Positions 7,427-10,242 of a stretch of 10,242 nt of DNA are shown piece after piece. Position numbers and translations under genes: made by a program. Under the pieces are notes generated by a model that was not told the DNA's origin, did no database searches, and worked only from the letters and a program-made list of their open reading frames with translations. The DNA is taken from the NCBI GenBank assembly GCA_934636905.1, contig CAKUBJ010000043.1, positions 1 to 10,242 of the forward strand, written 5' to 3'. Source of the stretch: an uncultured Dysosmobacter sp. (GTDB taxonomy: Bacteria > Bacillota > Clostridia > Oscillospirales > Oscillospiraceae). Position 1 is the first letter of the stretch. Every line of letters begins with the position of its first letter.

Positions 7427-7657
7427 ATGACGGAAACGGAGCGGGACATTGCGCTGGCACTGCTGAAGCGGCTGCGGCAGCGGCAGCTGATTCCGGAGGA
7501 AACCTACCTTGCCGCCGCGGCCTCCGGCTGTTTTGACCGGCAGCGTTTTACGCCGGACGCCGGCACCGGCAGAGAAACCGTCACGGAGGAGGTGGAGAGG
7601 AATGACAGGAATCCCGTGGCTCCGGGAGCGGCTCCGACAGGGAATGACCGTCTATGA
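7427..7657 (+). CDS. Small SHOCT-like protein overlapping the recombinase gene
   Basis: The predicted 76-residue protein begins with a helix of the type found in SHOCT-like domains (ALALLKRLRQRQLIPEETYLAA, in part around residues 8-29: hydrophobic helix, turn at Ile-Pro, Glu-Glu-x-Tyr). Small proteins of this look often sit directly upstream of serine recombinases in Clostridia mobile elements (general recollection). The ATG at 7427 is preferred over 7421 because AGGGGGA ends at 7420, giving a 6-nt spacer. The last 56 bp overlap the recombinase start, so translation is probably coupled. After about residue 48 the sequence is low in order and may be a non-conserved tail. It could be an accessory or directionality factor, but that is not shown. 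Confidence 0.6.
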   Translation: MTETERDIALALLKRLRQRQLIPEETYLAAAASGCFDRQRFTPDAGTGRETVTEEVERNDRNPVAPGAAPTGNDRL

Positions 7658-9228
7658 TCTGCCCCTGCGGGTGACCTTTTACGCCCGGGTTTCCACGGAA
7701 AAGACGGAACAGCAGGGCAGTCTGGAAAACCAGATTCAATACTACACGGAGTTGATTGAAAAAAATCCCCGGTGGACATACATCCCCGGCTATGTGGACG
7801 AGGGCATCTCCGGCACCAGCACCCGGGGGCGGGAGCGGTTCCTGCGCATGATTGCGGACGCTCGGCAGGGGCGGTTTGACCTGATTATCACCAAGGAGAT
7901 TTCCCGGTTTTCCCGGAATACGCTGGACAGTATCCAATATACGCAGGAACTGCTGGACTGCGGCGTGGCCGTCCTGTTCCAGAACGACAACATCAACACC
8001 CTGGACGGCGACAGCGAGTTCCGGCTGGTGGTGATGGCCGGCATGGCGCAGGATGAGGTGCGCAAGCTGTCTGAACGGCTGAAGTTCGGGTTCCGGCAGT
8101 CCATCAAGAACGGTCATGTTTTGGGAAATAATCGCTTGTGGGGCTATGACAAAAAGGACTGCCGGCTCACTGTCCTCCCGGAGCAGGCGGAGACGGTGCG
8201 GCTGATTTTCCAATTGTACGCCACCGGGGAATACGGCCTGCGGAAGCTGGCACAGGAGCTGACCCGCCGGGGGTACAGAAGCCTGGGGGGAAACGCATTC
8301 AATCCCACCACCGTGGGCCATATTCTGCAGAATCCCAAATACAAGGGCTGGTACTGCGGAAACAAAACCCGGTCACAGGATTACCGGAAAAAGAAGACGC
8401 TGTTTCTGGAGGAAAGCCAGTGGGTGACCTATCCAGACCCCAACATTCCCGCCATTGTCTCCGAAGAACTGTGGAACCGGGCCAACGCCCTGTTCAAAGA
8501 GCGCAGTGCCCGCACAAAAACCGCCGGCGCAGGGTATCGGAGCCGGTATCCCTACAGCGGGAAAATCATCTGCGGAATCCACGGCACCGCCTTCCATCGC
8601 CAGAGTTTCCGGACGCTGGAGGGACAGACGGAGTACTGGCAGTGCCGGAGATACCGGGAACACGGGAAGGAGGGCTGCGGCCTGCCCAACATCCGGACAG
8701 AGGAGTTGGACGCGGTTCTGACGGTGCAATTCCAAAAGCTGGTGAAAAATCAGCGGCAGATTGTCCGGCTGGTGCTGGACAGCGTTGCGGAAGCCCAGCG
8801 GCGGAGGGACTGTGCCGGCGAACTGGCTCGTATGCAGTCCCAACTCCGGCAGCTGGAGGACAAAAAGGAGCGGCTGCTGGAACTGTGTACCGCCGGTGCC
8901 GTTGCCGTGCAGGAGTTCAAGGAGCGGAACGACGGGCTCAATGACCGGATTGCCGCACTGCGGCGGCAGATGGAAGCCCTGCATCAGCGGGAGCGGGAAA
9001 CGGAAAGCCCGGATGTGCCGCTTTCCCGGCTGGAGGAAGCCCTGAGGCAGGAACTGGACGCGGAACACGGCCTTTCATCGGAGGTGGCGGCATCCATCCT
9101 TGACCACGCGGTTGTCTGCCAAGGCAGCAGCAGGGAAACCATCCGGCTGGAGCTGCATCTCAGGCTGGGGCAGACTGCCTCCGCCGTTTTTTCGCGGAAC
9201 AAATCTGCCTTTTGGAATCCATCTTCTT
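7427..9228. mobile_element. Right part of a skin-like sigK-intervening element (left end not in window)
   Basis: The recombinase unit abuts the point where the sigK reading frame loses similarity (about 9217-9228), which defines the right boundary. The listed left limit is only the smallest supported extent. No sigK 3' half is found on the - strand in the remaining 9.2 kb, so an intact element in direct orientation must extend beyond position 1. Whether the metabolic genes at 215-7137 are inside it, or the locus has been rearranged, cannot be decided here. Confidence 0.7.
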
Positions 9229-9266
9229 TACGATGTGAGCCACCAGACGCAGATTGTGCTGAATAA
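7602..9266 (+). CDS. Large serine recombinase, SpoIVCA-type (sigK element)
   Basis: The 554-residue site-specific recombinase has an N-terminal resolvase domain with catalytic Ser31 in YARVSTEK (27-34), conserved Arg102/Arg105 in ISRFSRN, and the [13 protein letters not shown] helix (140-152). A recombinase domain follows (about 175-300), then a zinc-ribbon-like module with Cys324, His327, Cys348 and Cys359, and a coiled coil (about 396-465). It cuts and rejoins DNA through a 5'-phosphoserine link at att sites. The start at 7602 is set by GGAGGAGG (7585-7592) with a 9-nt spacer; upstream in-frame codons encode a Pro/Arg-rich shadow of the small ORF. The gene end runs antisense into a truncated sigK, so the last roughly 12-15 codons lie in host sigK DNA. 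Position against split sigK argues that this is the enzyme that excises the element in the mother cell, as SpoIVCA does in Bacillus subtilis. Confidence 0.93.
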   Translation: MTGIPWLRERLRQGMTVYDLPLRVTFYARVSTEKTEQQGSLENQIQYYTELIEKNPRWTYIPGYVDEGISGTSTRGRERFLRMIADARQGRFDLIITKEISRFSRNTLDSIQYTQELLDCGVAVLFQNDNINTLDGDSEFRLVVMAGMAQDEVRKLSERLKFGFRQSIKNGHVLGNNRLWGYDKKDCRLTVLPEQAETVRLIFQLYATGEYGLRKLAQELTRRGYRSLGGNAFNPTTVGHILQNPKYKGWYCGNKTRSQDYRKKKTLFLEESQWVTYPDPNIPAIVSEELWNRANALFKERSARTKTAGAGYRSRYPYSGKIICGIHGTAFHRQSFRTLEGQTEYWQCRRYREHGKEGCGLPNIRTEELDAVLTVQFQKLVKNQRQIVRLVLDSVAEAQRRRDCAGELARMQSQLRQLEDKKERLLELCTAGAVAVQEFKERNDGLNDRIAALRRQMEALHQRERETESPDVPLSRLEEALRQELDAEHGLSSEVAASILDHAVVCQGSSRETIRLELHLRLGQTASAVFSRNKSAFWNPSSLRCEPPDADCAE

Positions 9267-9420
9267 GCAGATTCCGCGCATCGGAGTCCCCCTGCGCCAT
9301 CCGGCTCAGGCAGTCCCGCTCCTCTGCGGCGGACAGGGGGCGGGGGAACGACCCACCCCGTTCCAGCCGCAGGGACAGCAGCAGTGTGTTGGCAAACAGT
9401 ATCAGCGCAGCAGAAATCAT
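9160..9420 (-). CDS. sigK: Pro-sigma-K, N-terminal half, interrupted
   Basis: The reading frame is 86 residues, but only the first 66 look like sigma-K. The N-terminus is a hydrophobic pro-sequence (about residues 1-19), then the hallmark FPRPLS (25-30), [16 protein letters not shown] (33-50) and [16 protein letters not shown] (51-66), which leads into sigma region 2. Intact sigma-K would continue with a stretch of the type DDLISIGTIGLIKA; here it becomes an unrelated basic tail and stops at 9160. The ATG at 9420 has AGGAGG (9434-9429) 8 nt upstream; an upstream GTG at 9429 overlaps that site and is less likely. Sigma-K directs late mother-cell transcription (spore coat, cortex, lysis). The pro-sequence implies activation by SpoIVFB-type intramembrane proteolysis. 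The gene is non-functional unless rejoined to its 3' half, which is outside the window. Sigma regions 2.2-4 are missing here. Confidence 0.88.
   Translation of the reverse strand: MISAALILFANTLLLSLRLERGGSFPRPLSAAEERDCLSRMAQGDSDARNLLIQHNLRLVAHIVKKMDSKRQICSAKKRRRQSAPA
9215..9231. other. Putative recombination junction (att core) in sigK
   Basis: Similarity to sigma-K ends at the Lys-Lys codons (9228-9223 on the - strand). The crossover core of the recombinase should therefore lie in or next to this short stretch, around atcttctttac (9221-9231). The partner copy at the sigK 3' half is not in the window, so the exact core cannot be defined by comparing ends. Confidence 0.55.
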
Positions 9421-9470
9421 AAGCGACACCTCCTGTTCACCTCTATGAAACAGGGGGAAGTCCCTATGCC

Positions 9471-9507
9471 CTGCGGCGGGGCAGGCTGTGCCCCCTCCCT
9501 GCCGCAG
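9471..9507. other. Hairpin in the sigK / metal-protein divergent intergenic region
   Basis: An outer 7-bp stem CTGCGGC/GCCGCAG (9471-9477, 9501-9507) and an inner 6-bp stem GGGGCA/TGCCCC (9478-9483, 9489-9494) are separated by a one-sided 6-nt bulge. There is no T-run on either side, so a terminator is unlikely. It lies between the sigK start and the promoter of the metal-binding protein, and may be a regulatory or transcript-leader structure. Confidence 0.5.
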
Positions 9508-9523
9508 AAAATCCGAAAACCGG

Positions 9524-9552
9524 TTGATTTGCGGGGCGCTTCGTGCTACAAT
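9524..9552 (+). promoter_or_regulatory. Sigma-A-type promoter for the metal-binding protein
   Basis: TTGATT (9524-9529) and TACAAT (9547-9552) are spaced by 17 nt. Transcription should start near 9559, giving a leader of about 105 nt to the ATG at 9664. Confidence 0.75.
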
Positions 9553-9559
9553 ACCTGCG

Positions 9560-9663
9560 GAAGCGCCGGAGGCGTGTATTTTTCAGTCCGGCAGTTAGAG
9601 GAATCTAACAGCTGAAGCGTCATCAATTCCGGGGTCTGTGCCCCGATGCAGGAGGTAATCATC
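9560..9663 (+). promoter_or_regulatory. Structured leader with dyad of the metal-binding protein gene
   Basis: Two hairpins are visible. A perfect 6-bp dyad GTTAGA-GGAA-TCTAAC lies at 9594-9609, extended by CAG/CTG across a small bulge. A CGGGG/CCCCG stem (about 9630-9645) ends just before the AGGAGG ribosome site (9650-9655). The first could be a DNA operator for a metal-responsive repressor placed just downstream of the promoter, or an RNA stem; the second could modulate access to the ribosome site. No known riboswitch class was recognised. Confidence 0.45.
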
Positions 9664-9927
9664 ATGATTCAGACCACATTGAATATTGACGGCATGATGT
9701 GCGGAATGTGCGAATCCCACATCAACGACGCCGTGCGCAGGGACTTTCCCGTCAAGAAGGTAACTTCTTCCCACAGCAAAGGCACCTGCGTCATTCTTTC
9801 TGAGGAGCCGCTGGACGAGGGGAAACTCCGGGAAACCATCGATGCCACCGGCTACACGCTGGTGAGCGTCCAGTCCCAGCCGTATGAGAAAAAGGGTGGC
9901 CTCGGCGGCCTGTTCCATCGAAAATAA
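9664..9927 (+). CDS. Heavy-metal-associated domain protein, CopZ-like
   Basis: The 87-residue protein is one HMA ferredoxin-like domain. The metal loop GMMCGMC gives Cys13 and Cys16 in the M-x-C-x-x-C layout that binds Cu(I) or related soft metals. A typical HMA ending is ATGYTLVSVQ (61-70), and a short Gly/Lys-rich tail (LGGLFHRK) follows. The start at 9664 has AGGAGG with an 8-nt spacer; the in-frame ATG at 9646 precedes that site and is rejected. It has its own promoter, with no copper ATPase or CsoR gene next to it in the window, so it is a stand-alone chaperone-like protein. Metal identity is not shown by the sequence. Confidence 0.88.
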   Translation: MIQTTLNIDGMMCGMCESHINDAVRRDFPVKKVTSSHSKGTCVILSEEPLDEGKLRETIDATGYTLVSVQSQPYEKKGGLGGLFHRK

Positions 9928-10205
9928 GGGTTCCACCCGGAAAAGTCTTTTCGCCCCGCTGAACTTGTATTCAGAACCTTTGAAAAGTTCTGAATACAGT
10001 GATTTGAATGGCGCAGGACACCCCTCTTGGGTTATCTCCGCGCCAAGTGCCGCCGCTTTGCGGCGGTTGCGCTCCGAAACGCGCCTGCGGGCGCAGTCCC
10101 GCGCACACCCTTCCTTACCGCTGCGAAAAACTCACTGCTTTATTGACAATCTCAAGGGAGCCGCAAAAGGCGTGGTTCCGTAAGAAAACATTTATGTGAG
10201 AGAAT
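9928..10205. other. Non-coding, inverted-repeat-rich stretch
   Basis: No gene is supported: the two overlapping + strand reading frames here lack ribosome sites and have Arg/Ala/Pro-rich composition typical of GC-rich non-coding DNA. The stretch holds a 12-bp perfect inverted repeat (9966-9998), a 7-bp stem with a 3-nt loop (CCGCCGC-TTT-GCGGCGG, 10050-10066) and further GC-rich complementary segments to about 10105. It may be a dispersed intergenic repeat or a structured RNA 3' region ending at the terminator at 10206. Confidence 0.4.
9966..9998. repeat. Perfect 12-bp inverted repeat
   Basis: TGTATTCAGAAC (9966-9977) and GTTCTGAATACA (9987-9998) are exact reverse complements around a 9-nt spacer. 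The arms are much more AT-rich than the surrounding DNA. No T-run follows on either strand, so it is not an evident terminator; it could be an operator, a stable 3' stem or the end of a small element. Confidence 0.8.
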
Positions 10206-10242
10206 CGGCGTAGTTTAGGCTACGCCGGTTTTCTTTTCTTTT
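10206..10242 (+). terminator. Rho-independent terminator at the window end
   Basis: The 8-bp stem CGGCGTAG/CTACGCCG (10206-10213, 10220-10227) with loop TTTAGG is followed by the T-rich tail GTTTTCTTTTCTTTT. It is about 280 bp after the metal-binding protein stop, so it either closes a long 3' region of that transcript or ends an unannotated short RNA. Confidence 0.85.

Noticed and set aside
7174..7449. Possible sigK 3' half on the - strand left of the recombinase
   Set aside because: The translated frame shows none of the sigma-K region 2-4 motifs; it is intergenic.
9440..9470. Sigma-E-like boxes upstream of sigK on the - strand (GCATAG ... 18 nt between the ATA cores ... CATAGAG)
   Set aside because: Spacing fits sigma-E, but the predicted transcription start (about 9433) would fall on the AGGAGG ribosome site, and the box match is poor.
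10143..10171. TTGACA at 10143-10148 as a promoter
   Set aside because: The hexamer 17 nt downstream is AAAGGC, and no acceptable -10 lies at 16-18 nt.
9884..10199. Two overlapping + strand ORFs of 63-99 codons after the HMA gene
   Set aside because: No ribosome sites, Arg/Ala/Ser-rich low-order composition, and coincidence with inverted repeats.

Overview
The window (10,242 bp, GC-rich) looks like the chromosome of a spore-forming Clostridia-class Bacillota, probably a gut member of the Oscillospirales. The evidence is a T-box leader, strong AGGAGG-type ribosome binding sites, sigma-A-like promoters, U-tract terminators, and the 5' half of the sporulation sigma factor gene sigK. The taxonomic placement is inference; no rRNA is present.

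Left third, + strand (1-3108): the 3' part of a T-box leader precedes an ABC importer operon. It encodes a lipoprotein binding protein, a permease and an ATPase of the TrpXYZ type. The T-box should couple expression to the uncharged state of one tRNA, most likely tRNA-Trp, but the specifier region lies outside or at the very edge of the window. A strong terminator closes the operon at 3070-3108.

Middle, - strand (3155-7199): a sigma-A-like promoter (7171-7199) drives a 70-residue Leu/Ile-rich one-helix protein, followed by a rho-independent hairpin. Downstream come an LctP-family 2-hydroxy-acid permease, an L-2-hydroxyisocaproate/lactate-type dehydrogenase and a branched-chain aminotransferase. 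The last three fit together as amino acid <-> 2-oxo acid <-> L-2-hydroxy acid <-> export or import. The small ORF plus terminator may be a leader/attenuator, because I see no separate promoter for the permease.

Right third (7200-9435): a small SHOCT-like ORF overlaps a large serine recombinase gene on the + strand. The end of the recombinase gene runs antisense into a truncated sigK on the - strand. That sigK has its own ribosome binding site and hydrophobic pro-sequence, and matches sigma-K for 66 codons. It then loses similarity exactly at the recombinase gene end. This is the architecture of a skin-type sigK-intervening element with its excisionase-type recombinase. The 3' half of sigK is not in the window, so the element, if intact, extends left past position 1 and would carry the metabolic operons as cargo. 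The alternative is a rearranged or degenerate remnant.

Right end (9435-10242): a promoter divergent from sigK drives a small heavy-metal-associated (CopZ-like) protein through a structured leader. About 280 bp without a convincing gene follows, rich in inverted repeats, ending in a + strand terminator.
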